Assembly: GCA_040365065.1 (NCBI GenBank)
Contig: BAABNI010000001.1
Coordinates: 1 to 64,000, forward strand
Direction: 5' to 3'
DNA length: 64,000 bases
Origin: Pelagadaptatus aseana
GTDB taxonomy: Bacteria; Pseudomonadota; Gammaproteobacteria; Pseudomonadales; Cellvibrionaceae
The notes under the pieces were generated by a model. It was not told the DNA's origin and made no database searches. It saw only the letters and a list, made by a program, of their open reading frames with translations. The position numbers were made by a program, and so were the translations under genes. Shown piece by piece: positions 33,762 to 42,629 of the stretch; positions within the stretch are counted from its first letter, which is position 1; each line of letters starts with the position of its first letter.

Positions 33762-33780
33762 GGCCTGACACACTCAGGCC
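33762..33780 (-). terminator. Terminator of the MltF-like gene
   Basis: GGCCTGA (33762-33768) and TCAGGCC (33774-33780) pair perfectly around a five-base loop, directly after the stop codon on the minus strand. A T-rich run (ATTGTTTGTGTTT) follows in that direction. Confidence 0.75.
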
Positions 33781-33781
33781 G

Positions 33782-35893
33782 TCAGTTGATATAGCCCAGA
33801 TACCTTTGCCTGATTTCGCGAACGTAGGTGACAGGTTCTGATCCCCTGACGTAACCAAAGCGGGCCTTTTTATAATACTCGGGCTTGGATAACAGCAGCA
33901 TGGCCTTCTCCGTGTTGTCGAACCATTTGTTTGGGTCCAGCCCGAGTTTTCTGGCCAGCTTGCGGGCGTCCCGGACGTGACCGGGACCTGCGTTATAGGC
34001 CGCCAACATAAAGAAGGTTCTTTCGCCCACCTCCAGATCTTCGGGAAAGCGATCCCGAAGCCAGTTCATATAGGTGACGCCAGCTTCGATACCCTGTGCC
34101 GGATTTTTCAGGTTGCTAAAGCCAAATTCTTTGGCGGTTCTGGGCATAACCTGCATCAAGCCTAAAGCCCCGGCAAAGGATTTGGCATTGGGATTGAATT
34201 TGCTTTCCTGATACATCTGCGACGTGATCAGGCGCCAATCAAAACCGTACTTTGCGGAAACTGTTTTCACGAGATCGTCGTATCTGGAAAGGCCCGAGCC
34301 ATCCACAATCCGTCCTTCCAGATAGGTTTTTATTTTTCTCTCGTTTTTAAAGTACTTATTGAATTTGATGTTGTAATACAGACCGCGATATTCCTTTTTA
34401 ATAAAGGCATTGGCTGCGTTCAGAATGTCGATTTGATCATCGCGAACAAGCCAGCCAATCGAGGTGGGATCCTGATCGAGCGACAGTGATTTGAGTTTGG
34501 CCGAATGGGCTTGCTCAATTTTGGCCAGATGGCCGTCGACAATGGTGTAATCAATCTCACCAACCTCAACCTTATCGATGATTTCTTCTGTGGTCAGCCC
34601 CGGAAACGCCATGATGTCGATGTCCGCAACAGACTCTTGCAAACGTGCCACAGTATTTACGTAACTCGTCGATGGATTGATCCCGCCCTGCCTGCCGGAA
34701 AGATCCGCAATCGCGGTGATATTGGCATCAGTAAAAATTAATTGCTCCGGGAGTTTCAAATAGGGGCGAGAGAATTTCAGGCCCCGCGATTCGCGCTCTT
34801 TGGTCTGAGTGATGGAGGCCGCAGCAATATCACCTTCGCCATTCTGAAGCGCTTGCATCAGTTCATCAATGTCGTTTTTTAATATTACGGCGAGGTGCAG
34901 ATCGTTGTCGGAGGCAAACTTTTGCATCAGATCATAATCGAAACCCATCAATTCGCCTTTCCACATAAAATAACTGGCTGGGTTGTTGAGGGTCAGCATC
35001 CGCAATTTGCCCGACTTTTTAATTTCTGCCCAAGATCGTTTTTCCAACTGCTGGTGACTGGCGCGCAGATGGTGTGATACCAGAAACTGGTTAAGGCTTT
35101 CCTGAAGGTCGACCGCGTTCTTACGCACGGACCAGGCGATGGCACGATTCTTTTTAATGATCATGCCCTTGTGCAGATTGGGATAATCCAGAAGCAGCAG
35201 GTCGGCAACATTGGCGTCGAACACGGAAGCCTGTATTTTGCCGGCGTTAATCAACTCAAGTACATCGGAATCGCTGAGGCTTGAATCCAGTTCAAACAGG
35301 GGCAGGTCATCTCCGAACGCCTCCAGTACAGATTCAGCATAGGCTGTTCCCGCCGGTACCGATATCGACTTGATGTCTGCAATCGAGGAGACAGGTTTTT
35401 TTGCGATAACAATTTCGGATGTCTTGTTGATCGGGTTTATAAAACGGACACGCTTCTTTCTGGAATCGGTCACTGTCATATTGGTAATAATCACATCACC
35501 CTGCCCGGAGGCTATGGTGGGTATCAAATCTGCAAATGAATCTACGTAAATCCAGATTACCGAAAGCCCCTGCTGAGTGGCATAGGTTTGAGCCAGATCC
35601 TGATAGGCACTGACGGGGATTCCTTCACGGGGCAGAGCATCGGCACCATCGTATCGAGGGGCCACAAATCGTATAACGCCACGTTGAAGAATGGCGTCGA
35701 GGTCGCCTTTTTCTTCGTAGTTCTTAATCCGGTTTTCCAGACTGCCTATCTGGTTGCTATCTTTGCTGTTTTGCGTGTGGTTTTCCTCGGTTGATGCCTT
35801 TTCTGGGGGTAGGGTTGAAAGGTCGAGCCTATTGTTGTCCTCGGTACAACTGACAAGGCTGAATAACATCAACAGAGGTATAAATAATTTCAT
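33782..35893 (-). CDS. MltF-like lytic transglycosylase lipoprotein with two solute-binding domains
   Basis: 703 residues from ATG 35893 (GGAG 6 bases upstream); the frame is open to 35959. A lipoprotein signal ends in LVSC with C16 to be acylated. Two SBP_bac_3-type domains follow, roughly 70-270 (IRFVAPRYDGADALP, GQGDVIITNMTVTDSRKKRVRF) and 295-510 (LRMLTLNNPASYFMW, NGEGDIAAASITQTKERESRGLKFS). The C-terminal SLT domain has the catalytic Glu in MYQESKFNPNAKS, then GALGLMQVMPRTAKEFG and FMLAAYNAGPGHV. E. coli MltF has one binding domain and 518 residues; the duplication is unusual. It cleaves peptidoglycan glycan strands and may be gated by muropeptides or amino acids. Confidence 0.9.
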   Translation of the reverse strand: MKLFIPLLMLFSLVSCTEDNNRLDLSTLPPEKASTEENHTQNSKDSNQIGSLENRIKNYEEKGDLDAILQRGVIRFVAPRYDGADALPREGIPVSAYQDLAQTYATQQGLSVIWIYVDSFADLIPTIASGQGDVIITNMTVTDSRKKRVRFINPINKTSEIVIAKKPVSSIADIKSISVPAGTAYAESVLEAFGDDLPLFELDSSLSDSDVLELINAGKIQASVFDANVADLLLLDYPNLHKGMIIKKNRAIAWSVRKNAVDLQESLNQFLVSHHLRASHQQLEKRSWAEIKKSGKLRMLTLNNPASYFMWKGELMGFDYDLMQKFASDNDLHLAVILKNDIDELMQALQNGEGDIAAASITQTKERESRGLKFSRPYLKLPEQLIFTDANITAIADLSGRQGGINPSTSYVNTVARLQESVADIDIMAFPGLTTEEIIDKVEVGEIDYTIVDGHLAKIEQAHSAKLKSLSLDQDPTSIGWLVRDDQIDILNAANAFIKKEYRGLYYNIKFNKYFKNERKIKTYLEGRIVDGSGLSRYDDLVKTVSAKYGFDWRLITSQMYQESKFNPNAKSFAGALGLMQVMPRTAKEFGFSNLKNPAQGIEAGVTYMNWLRDRFPEDLEVGERTFFMLAAYNAGPGHVRDARKLARKLGLDPNKWFDNTEKAMLLLSKPEYYKKARFGYVRGSEPVTYVREIRQRYLGYIN

Positions 35894-36039
35894 TCCGGGC
35901 TCCGAGGTTTTCTGCCAGTTTACGTTTCTTTTTCCAGCAGGGGTATTTAAGTAAGCCATACTTTAGATCATCATCGTTCGGAATGCTGGTTCCCTAGTGT
36001 TCCTACCAATACATAGACCACTTTACAGGCAATAACATC

Positions 36040-37116
36040 ATGAGAAATTTGCTGAAATTAATTGGCGTGCTAATAAGCTTGCTTGTGGTGGCTGTTGGGC
36101 TGGTGAATGTGCCAGCCGTGCAGGACAAGCTATTGGACCGAGCCGTTACCCGGCAACTACTCAATAGTCCGACCGATCTGTTTGAAGACGATGCCATGCG
36201 GGTTGTGATTTGTGGCAGCGCCGCACCCATGCCGGTGCGAGAGCGAGCCTCCGCCTGCGTAATGGTGATTGCCGGCGGCAAGTTTTATATGGTGGATACC
36301 GGCAACCGCAGCACCAATAATCTCGGGCTTTGGGCCATCCCCTTCAGCCGCACCGGCGGTGTGTTTCTCACCCACTTTCATTCGGATCATATCGGTGATC
36401 TGGGCGAATTCAATATGATGACCTGGGCACAGGGGCGCCCGGCACCACTCAATGTTTATGGCCCGCAGGGCGTGACTGAAGTGGTCGAAGGTTTTGCCAA
36501 AGCCTACGGTCAGGACAGTGGCTATCGCACCGCTCACCATGGCCCGATCCTGTTAAATCCGGCTCGCGGCAAGATGATTCCCAGAGAAATTCTGCTGGAG
36601 GGGGATTCAGCGATTGCAATGGATGACGGCGATCTGAAAGTCACCATGTTTTCTGTCAACCACGCACCAATCCATCCCGCCGTAGGCTATCGCTTTGATT
36701 ATAAAGGGCGTTCGGTGGTCATCAGTGGTGACACCATCAAGGTGGACAACATGATCAAGTATTCACAGGATGCCGACCTTCTGGTGCACGAAGCGCTGGC
36801 CATGCACATCGTCCAACAGATGCAAGCCACCGCGGGCGGCTTGGGTAACGAGCGGATAGAGAGCATTTTATCGGACATTCAGGATTATCATGCCTCACCC
36901 GCCGATGCCGCGGTCGTAGCCAATGAAGCCAATGTCAAAGAACTGGTGCTGTATCATCTGGTACCGACGCCACCGAACAGCATTGCCGAGAAAGTGTTTA
37001 TGCGAGGCGTCAGTGACATTCGCGCCTCGGGAGTCACTCTGGGGTACGATGGTTTGACTTACACATTGCCGCTGAACTCGACAGCAATCATCCAGGAAGA
37101 TATGAATAACCGATAG
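36040..37116 (+). CDS. Membrane-anchored metallo-beta-lactamase-fold hydrolase
   Basis: 358 residues. An N-terminal hydrophobic helix (about 5-25) anchors or exports the protein. The metal site THFHSDHIGD (H112, H114, D116, H117) is the HxHxDH motif. Further ligands are in SVNHAPIHPAVGYRF and VISGDTIK (Asp), with the final His in VLYHLVP. The order resembles RNase Z/arylsulfatase-type MBL proteins (GSAAPMPVRERASACVMVIAGGKFYMVDTG near the start). An exported position argues against tRNA processing, so it is probably a small-molecule ester or sulfate hydrolase. Monocistronic; 102 bp before the BLUF gene. Confidence 0.9.
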   Translation: MRNLLKLIGVLISLLVVAVGLVNVPAVQDKLLDRAVTRQLLNSPTDLFEDDAMRVVICGSAAPMPVRERASACVMVIAGGKFYMVDTGNRSTNNLGLWAIPFSRTGGVFLTHFHSDHIGDLGEFNMMTWAQGRPAPLNVYGPQGVTEVVEGFAKAYGQDSGYRTAHHGPILLNPARGKMIPREILLEGDSAIAMDDGDLKVTMFSVNHAPIHPAVGYRFDYKGRSVVISGDTIKVDNMIKYSQDADLLVHEALAMHIVQQMQATAGGLGNERIESILSDIQDYHASPADAAVVANEANVKELVLYHLVPTPPNSIAEKVFMRGVSDIRASGVTLGYDGLTYTLPLNSTAIIQEDMNNR

Positions 37117-37218
37117 CGCTCTCAAACCTCTGAGACTAAGCCATACTGATATCAGCGGCTAAACCACTTAAGCAGCCGCTGCGTAATTGGGTATATAGGG
37201 TTTTTATGGAGGTTTAAT

Positions 37219-37656
37219 ATGTATCGCTTGATATACAAGAGCACGGGCATTGACGTGATCAACTGGGACACGGTTGAATCCATTATGCACGCCAGCGAAG
37301 ACTACAATCGTCGCAAAGACATTACCGGGGTTCTACTGGCCAGCAACAGCAGCTTTTTGCAGGTACTGGAAGGTCGCTATGAAGACATTAACGAAGCCTT
37401 TATGCGCATCGTTATGGATGATCGTCACACCGACGTCAAATTAATTGTATTTCACCCGATCGATTCCCGCCTGTTCAGCTCCTGGCATATGAAGGGCATT
37501 GGCGTATTTGATCTGAGCGAAGACACCGCAAAGGCATTGAAGCAAAAATACGGCGAAAGCAATGGCGAAGTAAATTTCCCCCTGGAAGAGTGGCAGGTTC
37601 TGGCCATGGTGCAGGATATCAATCTGGTGCTGGACATTCCCGAGTGGAAAAAATAG
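37219..37656 (+). CDS. Stand-alone BLUF-domain blue-light photoreceptor
   Basis: 145 residues. BLUF proteins bind FAD and respond to blue light by rearranging hydrogen bonds around Tyr and Gln. The key residues are present: Y6 in MYRLIYKS, N30 in EDYNRRKDITGVLL and Q48 in FLQVLEGRYEDINEAF, plus W89 and M91 in FSSWHMKG. DDRHTDVKLIVFHPIDSR is also typical. No output domain is fused, so it acts through a partner protein or through self-assembly, as short BLUFs such as PixD do. The ATG has GGAGGT upstream. No obvious partner is adjacent, although three c-di-GMP enzymes are in the window. Confidence 0.93.
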   Translation: MYRLIYKSTGIDVINWDTVESIMHASEDYNRRKDITGVLLASNSSFLQVLEGRYEDINEAFMRIVMDDRHTDVKLIVFHPIDSRLFSSWHMKGIGVFDLSEDTAKALKQKYGESNGEVNFPLEEWQVLAMVQDINLVLDIPEWKK

Positions 37657-37771
37657 CGACACGCCTCATTTCATAGCTCATCCTATTCACACCGCCAGTA
37701 GCAAATCCACAATAGTCTGCTGATCATCCTCCTTGACTCAAACACTCGCTGCCCATGCATTGCAGAATCAT

Positions 37772-37795
37772 AATGATATGATACAGCATATCATT
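37772..37795. promoter_or_regulatory. Zur-box-like palindrome upstream of the pyrC-folE2-thrS operon
   Basis: AATGATATG (37772-37780) and CATATCATT (37787-37795) are perfect inverted repeats around ATACAG. Size, A+T-rich half-sites and the TGATAT-n-ATATCA core resemble Fur-family (Zur) operators. A -10-like TATAGT lies at 37812-37817, so the site would cover the -35 region. The genes downstream are families repeatedly seen in Zur regulons. Zur itself is not in the window. Confidence 0.7.
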
Positions 37796-37852
37796 TTAGG
37801 ACATTCTCTAGTATAGTCACGCCCCGACGAATCAACCGCTTCGGTATTCCTG

Positions 37853-39187
37853 ATGAAATCAACATTGATTAAACACGCCAGAATAGTGAACGAAGGCCGC
37901 ACAACAGAAGCTGATGTACGCCTTGACGGCCAGCGCATCAGCCAGATCGCGTCAGAGTTGGTCGCCCAGCCCAATGAACAGATTATCGAAGTGGATGGAC
38001 AATACCTGTTGCCGGGAATGATTGACGATCAGGTTCATTTTCGTGAACCCGGATTGACCCACAAGGGCACCATTGCCAGTGAATCACGGGCCGCCGTAGC
38101 CGGTGGCATCACCAGTTATATGGAGATGCCCAACGTCAATCCGGCCACCACCACCATTGAGGCACTGGAAAGCAAATTCGATATTAGTGCCAAGTCGTCC
38201 ATGGCCAATTATTCCTTTTATCTGGGTGCCACCGAAGACAATCTTGAGCAAATCAAGCGACTGAATCCGCAACAGCACTGCGGCGTTAAAGTGTTTATGG
38301 GGGCTTCTACCGGCAGCTTACTGGTTGAAAAACCCGAAGCACTGGACGCCATCTTCCGTGACAGCCCAACCCTGATTGTAACCCACTGTGAAAAGGGCCC
38401 AATCATGGACAAAAATCTGGCAGACATACTGGCGACGGGCAAACAACCTGATATCACCCAGCATCCGATCATCCGCGATGTCGAAGCCTGCTACGCGTCC
38501 TCTTCCTATGCGGTTGGACTGGCCAAACAGTTCCAGAGTCAGCTGCATGTGCTGCACATCACCACCGAGAAAGAGCTGAGCCTGTTTGAGGCCGGTTCGA
38601 TTGAAACAAAAAACATTACTGCCGAGGCCTGCGTTCACCACCTGTGGTTTACTCAGGACGACTACCCAAGACTGGGTAATCTGATCAAATGCAACCCGGC
38701 TATCAAATCGGTCACCGATCGCGATGCCTTGATTCAGGCGTTGCACACCAACCAGATTGACATTGTGGCCACCGATCACGCACCGCATACGTGGGAAGAA
38801 AAACAGCAGGATTACAGCAACGCACCAGCTGGTTTGCCTCTGGTTCAACACGCCCTGCTGACTCTGCTCGATCACGTCAGCCATGGGCGTCTGTCGCTGG
38901 AACAGGTTGTCGAAAAGATATGCCATAACCCAGCCAAGCGCTATGGCATCGTTGATCGCGGATTTATTCGCGAAGGCTACTTTGCCGATCTCGTGTTAGT
39001 GGACACAGCGCAAGATACCAAGGTCACTCACGACAACAGCTTGTATCACTGTGGTTGGACCCCGTTTGCCGGCCATCAGTTTTCAGCACGCATCAAAAGC
39101 ACCTGGGTTAACGGCCAACAGGTTTTTGATGGCTATCGTATCATCGAGCAAGCTTTGCCCTCGCAACGACTTGCCTTTACTGGATGA
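37853..39187 (+). CDS. pyrC: Dihydroorotase paralog (class I, QVHFREPG type)
   Basis: 444 residues. It should convert carbamoyl-aspartate to dihydroorotate in pyrimidine synthesis. The amidohydrolase metal motif, normally H-x-H, reads Q60-V-H62-F-R64 in DDQVHFREPG, so one ligand is Gln. The remaining ligands look intact: K146 (GVKVFMG, carboxylated Lys), H178 (VTHCE), H235 (VLHITT) and D308 (ATDHAPH). The QVHFREPG form is typical of one dihydroorotase clade. Zur-controlled dihydroorotase paralogs that sit with folE2 are described in Pseudomonas and others. It is the first gene after the Zur-like box and is followed by folE2 after 13 bp. Confidence 0.92.
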   Translation: MKSTLIKHARIVNEGRTTEADVRLDGQRISQIASELVAQPNEQIIEVDGQYLLPGMIDDQVHFREPGLTHKGTIASESRAAVAGGITSYMEMPNVNPATTTIEALESKFDISAKSSMANYSFYLGATEDNLEQIKRLNPQQHCGVKVFMGASTGSLLVEKPEALDAIFRDSPTLIVTHCEKGPIMDKNLADILATGKQPDITQHPIIRDVEACYASSSYAVGLAKQFQSQLHVLHITTEKELSLFEAGSIETKNITAEACVHHLWFTQDDYPRLGNLIKCNPAIKSVTDRDALIQALHTNQIDIVATDHAPHTWEEKQQDYSNAPAGLPLVQHALLTLLDHVSHGRLSLEQVVEKICHNPAKRYGIVDRGFIREGYFADLVLVDTAQDTKVTHDNSLYHCGWTPFAGHQFSARIKSTWVNGQQVFDGYRIIEQALPSQRLAFTG

Positions 39188-39200
39188 ATAGGGATTTACA

Positions 39201-40145
39201 ATGTTAATGCGCGCCTTACCGGACATCACATCCGACGTAGAAGCTGAAACTCCTGCGACACTGCAGTGGGTTGGCATGGAAGAAATTGCCGTTCCAATTT
39301 CGATACAATTCAATAATGAATTCAGCCAAACGGTGGCGGCCAAGACTAACGTTTTTGTCAGCCTCGATGCCGCCGACTCGAAAGGCATCCACATGTCCAG
39401 AGTGCATCTGGCCATCAACAAATTGGCTGGAGTTGAATGCAATCAGAACAACATCAACAAGCTGCTCGATGAAATGGTAACGTCGCAAGGCGACATCAGC
39501 CAGCAGGCCAAGGTAGAACTAAAATTTGATGCCATTCTGAAAAAAGATGCGCTACTGAGTGGCGAGAGCGGCTTTCAATCTTACCCGGTTATTATTCGTG
39601 CTGAGAAAAACCTGCAACGCTATAGTTATGAATTTGAACTGACGATTCCCTATTCCAGCACCTGCCCCTGCTCCGCATCTCTGACGCGCCAGCTCTACGC
39701 CAACGCAATCAACGATGCCTTCCCGGATGCAACCATCGACAAACAGGAACTTTTACTCTGGGCGCAATCGCAACAGGGATCGGTCGCCACCCCGCACAGC
39801 CAGCGTTCATACGCCTACATTCGGTTGGCCATAGGCGAATCGGATTGGCCCGATCTATCGGATTTGATTTTTCATTTCGAAGAGGTGATAGGCACACCGG
39901 TACAAACTGCGGTTAAACGAGTTGATGAACAGGAATTTGCACGACTCAATGCCAATAACCTGATGTTCTGTGAAGACGCGGCTCGCCGAATCAAAAGCAG
40001 CCTCGAAGCCATGAATGCAGTAGAAGATTACTGGTTCAAGGTAGAGCATCAGGAAAGCCTGCACGCTCATAATGCCGTAGTCACAGACAGTAAGAAAGTC
40101 ACCGACAGTAAAAGAAAAATCACAGGCAGTAATAGAAAATCGTAG
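39201..40145 (+). CDS. folE2: GTP cyclohydrolase FolE2
   Basis: 314 residues. FolE2 (COG1469) makes dihydroneopterin triphosphate from GTP, the first step to folate and queuosine, and works with metals other than zinc, replacing FolE1 when zinc is short. Landmarks: LPDITSDVEAETPATLQWVGMEEIAVPI at the start, KGIHMSRVHL, the active Cys in STCPCSASLTRQLY (C155/C157), TPHSQRSYAYIRL and FCEDAARRIKSSLE. AGGGA lies 6 bases before the ATG. The last 20 or so residues are a repetitive basic tail outside the conserved domain. It lies between pyrC (13 bp) and thrS (61 bp). Confidence 0.96.
   Translation: MLMRALPDITSDVEAETPATLQWVGMEEIAVPISIQFNNEFSQTVAAKTNVFVSLDAADSKGIHMSRVHLAINKLAGVECNQNNINKLLDEMVTSQGDISQQAKVELKFDAILKKDALLSGESGFQSYPVIIRAEKNLQRYSYEFELTIPYSSTCPCSASLTRQLYANAINDAFPDATIDKQELLLWAQSQQGSVATPHSQRSYAYIRLAIGESDWPDLSDLIFHFEEVIGTPVQTAVKRVDEQEFARLNANNLMFCEDAARRIKSSLEAMNAVEDYWFKVEHQESLHAHNAVVTDSKKVTDSKRKITGSNRKS
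40075..40142 (+). repeat. Tandem repeats encoding the FolE2 tail
   Basis: Three imperfect copies of a roughly 18-24-bp unit encode V-V-T-D-S-K-K, V-T-D-S-K-R-K and I-T-G-S-N-R-K at the very end of folE2. The unit (A)TCAC-C/A-G(A/G)CAGTAA is shared. It adds a basic tail that FolE2 does not need for catalysis. Confidence 0.75.
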
Positions 40146-40206
40146 GCCTTCAAACCAATCATAAATCGCCAATAAAAAGCCCAAGCAACTGACAGAATCA
40201 TCCGTT

Positions 40207-42186
40207 ATGAATACAACAGAAAACAATCTGGTCATCACATTACCAGACGGCTCAACTCGCACCCTATCATCCGGCGCCACCATTATGGACATCGCCAACG
40301 ACATCGGGCCCGGACTCGCCAAAGCCACCATAGCGGGGGAAGTAAACGGCAATCTGGTGGATGCCTGCGATCCGATCCTCTCAGACGCCAAGGTAAGAAT
40401 CATCACCGCCAAAGACCATGAAGGATTGGAAATCATTCGCCACTCCTGTGCTCACCTGTTAGGCCATGCCGTCAAGCAACTATACCCCACAGCGAAAATG
40501 GTGATTGGTCCGGTGATTGACAACGGCTTTTACTACGACATCGCCTTCGAACGGCCTTTTAGCGCGGATGACCTGGCCGCCATTGAGCAGCGCATGAAGC
40601 AACTGATCGCCACAAAATATGACGTCATTAAAAAAGTCACACCCAGAGATGAAGTCATTGCCACCTTTGAGCAGCGAGACGAATCCTACAAATTACAATT
40701 GATTGCCGATATTCCTGATGAGCAGCATATGGGGTTGTATTACCACGAAGAGTACATTGATATGTGCCGCGGTCCGCACGTGCCCAACACCCGCTTTCTG
40801 GAGCATATGAAGCTGACCAAAATTTCCGGCGCTTACTGGCGTGGCGACTCCAAAAATGAGCAATTGCAAAGAATATATGGCACCGCCTGGGCCACTAAAA
40901 AAGAATTAAAAGCTTATCTGAATATGATGGCCGAAGCAGAAAAACGCGACCATCGCAGACTGGGTAAAGAACTGGGTCTTTTCCATTTTCATGAAGAAGC
41001 CACCGGTGCGGTTTTTTGGCATCCCCATGGTTGGACGTTATTCCAAACCCTGATTGAGTACATGCGTCGACGTCAACGTAATGCCGATTACATTGAAGTC
41101 AACACTCCTGATGTCATGGACCGAAGCCTGTGGGAGACCTCAGGACACTGGCAGAATTATCAGGACCATATGTACACCACCGACACCGCGGATGAAAAAA
41201 CTCTGGCGCTCAAGCCGATGAATTGTCCCGGCAGTGTCTTGATGTACGACCACGGTTTGAAAAGCTACCGCGATTTACCCATACGCATGGCCGAATTTGG
41301 CAAGGTGCATCGTTATGAGCCATCGGGATCCTTACATGGGCTGCTGCGGGTTCGCCACTTTACTCAGGATGATGCGCACATTTATTGCACTGAAAACCAA
41401 ATGCTGGACGAATGCAGCAAAATCATCGGTCTGGTTCTGGAGATTTATCAACAGCTGGGCTTTAACGACATCCGCATCAAACTCTCCACCCGACCAGACA
41501 ATCGCATGGGTGACGATGCAACTTGGGATATTCTCGAGTCATCACTGACCGATTCACTGAAAATATTGAACCTCGATTACAGCCTGAACCCCGGTGAAGG
41601 GGCTTTCTATGGTCCCAAATTGGAATTTGTGCTGCGCGATGCCATTGGCCGGGACTGGCAGTGCGGCACCTTGCAAGTCGACATGAATTTACCCACTCGC
41701 TTTGATCTCAACTATGTGGATCACGATGGCACCAAAAAAGCCCCGGTCATGTTACACCGCGCACTGTTTGGCTCATTGGAGCGCTTTACCGGTATATTGA
41801 TCGAACATTACGAAGGTAAATTCCCGGCCTGGCTGGCTCCAGTGCAAGTAGCCATCTTAACCATTTCGGAAAAATTCGACGACTACGCCCACAAAGTCAG
41901 TGGCGTCCTCGCTGCCTCGGGCCTGAGAGTGGAACTCGACGATTCGAAAGAAAAAATCGGTTATAAAATTCGCCAGCAAACCCTGAAGAAGGTACCTTAC
42001 ATGATGGTGGTGGGCGCCAATGAGATGGAAACCGGTCAGGTCAATCTGCGTTCGCGCAGTGGCGAGCAAATGAACTTTGACGATATCACCAGTGCTCTGG
42101 AACACCTTCAGCAAGCTTGCCGGGCACCGGATATCGAAGATCCGAAACTCACATTACAAAACAAGCTGAATGAGCTGAACTCATAA
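40207..42186 (+). CDS. thrS: Threonyl-tRNA synthetase (probable zinc-response paralog)
   Basis: 659 residues (E. coli ThrS has 642). N-terminal TGS domain (about 8-68), editing domain with the HSCAHLLGHAVKQLYP and DMCRGPH motifs (about 75-240), class II catalytic core (about 250-545) and anticodon-binding domain (about 550-640). The catalytic zinc ligands are all kept: Cys in MNCPGS, His in QDDAHIYC and His in VMLHRALFGS. The gene is not followed by infC-rpmI-rplT, the usual thrS context, but sits in the pyrC-folE2 operon behind a Zur-like box. That supports a second, zinc-responsive ThrS rather than the housekeeping copy, though the other copy is outside the window. Confidence 0.95.
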   Translation: MNTTENNLVITLPDGSTRTLSSGATIMDIANDIGPGLAKATIAGEVNGNLVDACDPILSDAKVRIITAKDHEGLEIIRHSCAHLLGHAVKQLYPTAKMVIGPVIDNGFYYDIAFERPFSADDLAAIEQRMKQLIATKYDVIKKVTPRDEVIATFEQRDESYKLQLIADIPDEQHMGLYYHEEYIDMCRGPHVPNTRFLEHMKLTKISGAYWRGDSKNEQLQRIYGTAWATKKELKAYLNMMAEAEKRDHRRLGKELGLFHFHEEATGAVFWHPHGWTLFQTLIEYMRRRQRNADYIEVNTPDVMDRSLWETSGHWQNYQDHMYTTDTADEKTLALKPMNCPGSVLMYDHGLKSYRDLPIRMAEFGKVHRYEPSGSLHGLLRVRHFTQDDAHIYCTENQMLDECSKIIGLVLEIYQQLGFNDIRIKLSTRPDNRMGDDATWDILESSLTDSLKILNLDYSLNPGEGAFYGPKLEFVLRDAIGRDWQCGTLQVDMNLPTRFDLNYVDHDGTKKAPVMLHRALFGSLERFTGILIEHYEGKFPAWLAPVQVAILTISEKFDDYAHKVSGVLAASGLRVELDDSKEKIGYKIRQQTLKKVPYMMVVGANEMETGQVNLRSRSGEQMNFDDITSALEHLQQACRAPDIEDPKLTLQNKLNELNS

Positions 42187-42231
42187 TCAATGGGTTGAAT
42201 ACGCAACAAAATGACACAGAGGAAGTGAATC

Positions 42232-42597
42232 ATGCACGACAACGACATCGTCGCTTTATTCGATCAGTGGAACAGCGCCTTGCAAACCGGCGACCCGAAG
42301 CAAGTGGCGGCACTCTACGCCAGCGACGCCACTCTATTGCCCACCGTATCCAATCAGGTTCGTCATAACCATCAGGAAATTGAAGACTACTTTGTGCATT
42401 TACTTGCCAAAGGGCCTCAATGCACAATTGACGAATCCAATGTCAGGTCGCTGGGTAATCTGGCCATCAACTCCGGCATCTATACGTTCCATTTTAAGGA
42501 CAAGTCACAGGTGCAAGCTCGATTTACTTATGTCTATCGATGGCTGGATCAGGGATGGAAAATCATTGAGCATCATTCATCGGCCATGCCAGAATAA
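42232..42597 (+). CDS. SnoaL/DUF4440-like NTF2-fold protein
   Basis: 121 residues forming a single NTF2-like domain: IVALFDQWNSALQTGDPKQVAALYASDATLLPT in helix-turn order, then GQKI-like pocket strands (AINSGIYTFHFKD, ARFTYVYRWLDQGWKIIEHHSS). The C-terminal WKIIEHHSS is typical of the CaMKII-association/DUF4440 (SgcJ/EcaC) group. No signal peptide. The ATG has GAGGAAG 6 bases upstream. It is 45 bp after thrS and 32 bp before maf, hence within the zinc-response-type operon. Its function there is unknown; it may bind a small ligand. Confidence 0.85.
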   Translation: MHDNDIVALFDQWNSALQTGDPKQVAALYASDATLLPTVSNQVRHNHQEIEDYFVHLLAKGPQCTIDESNVRSLGNLAINSGIYTFHFKDKSQVQARFTYVYRWLDQGWKIIEHHSSAMPE

Positions 42598-42629
42598 ATA
42601 CCTCTTGTTTAACACAGCCACCGTACGCC

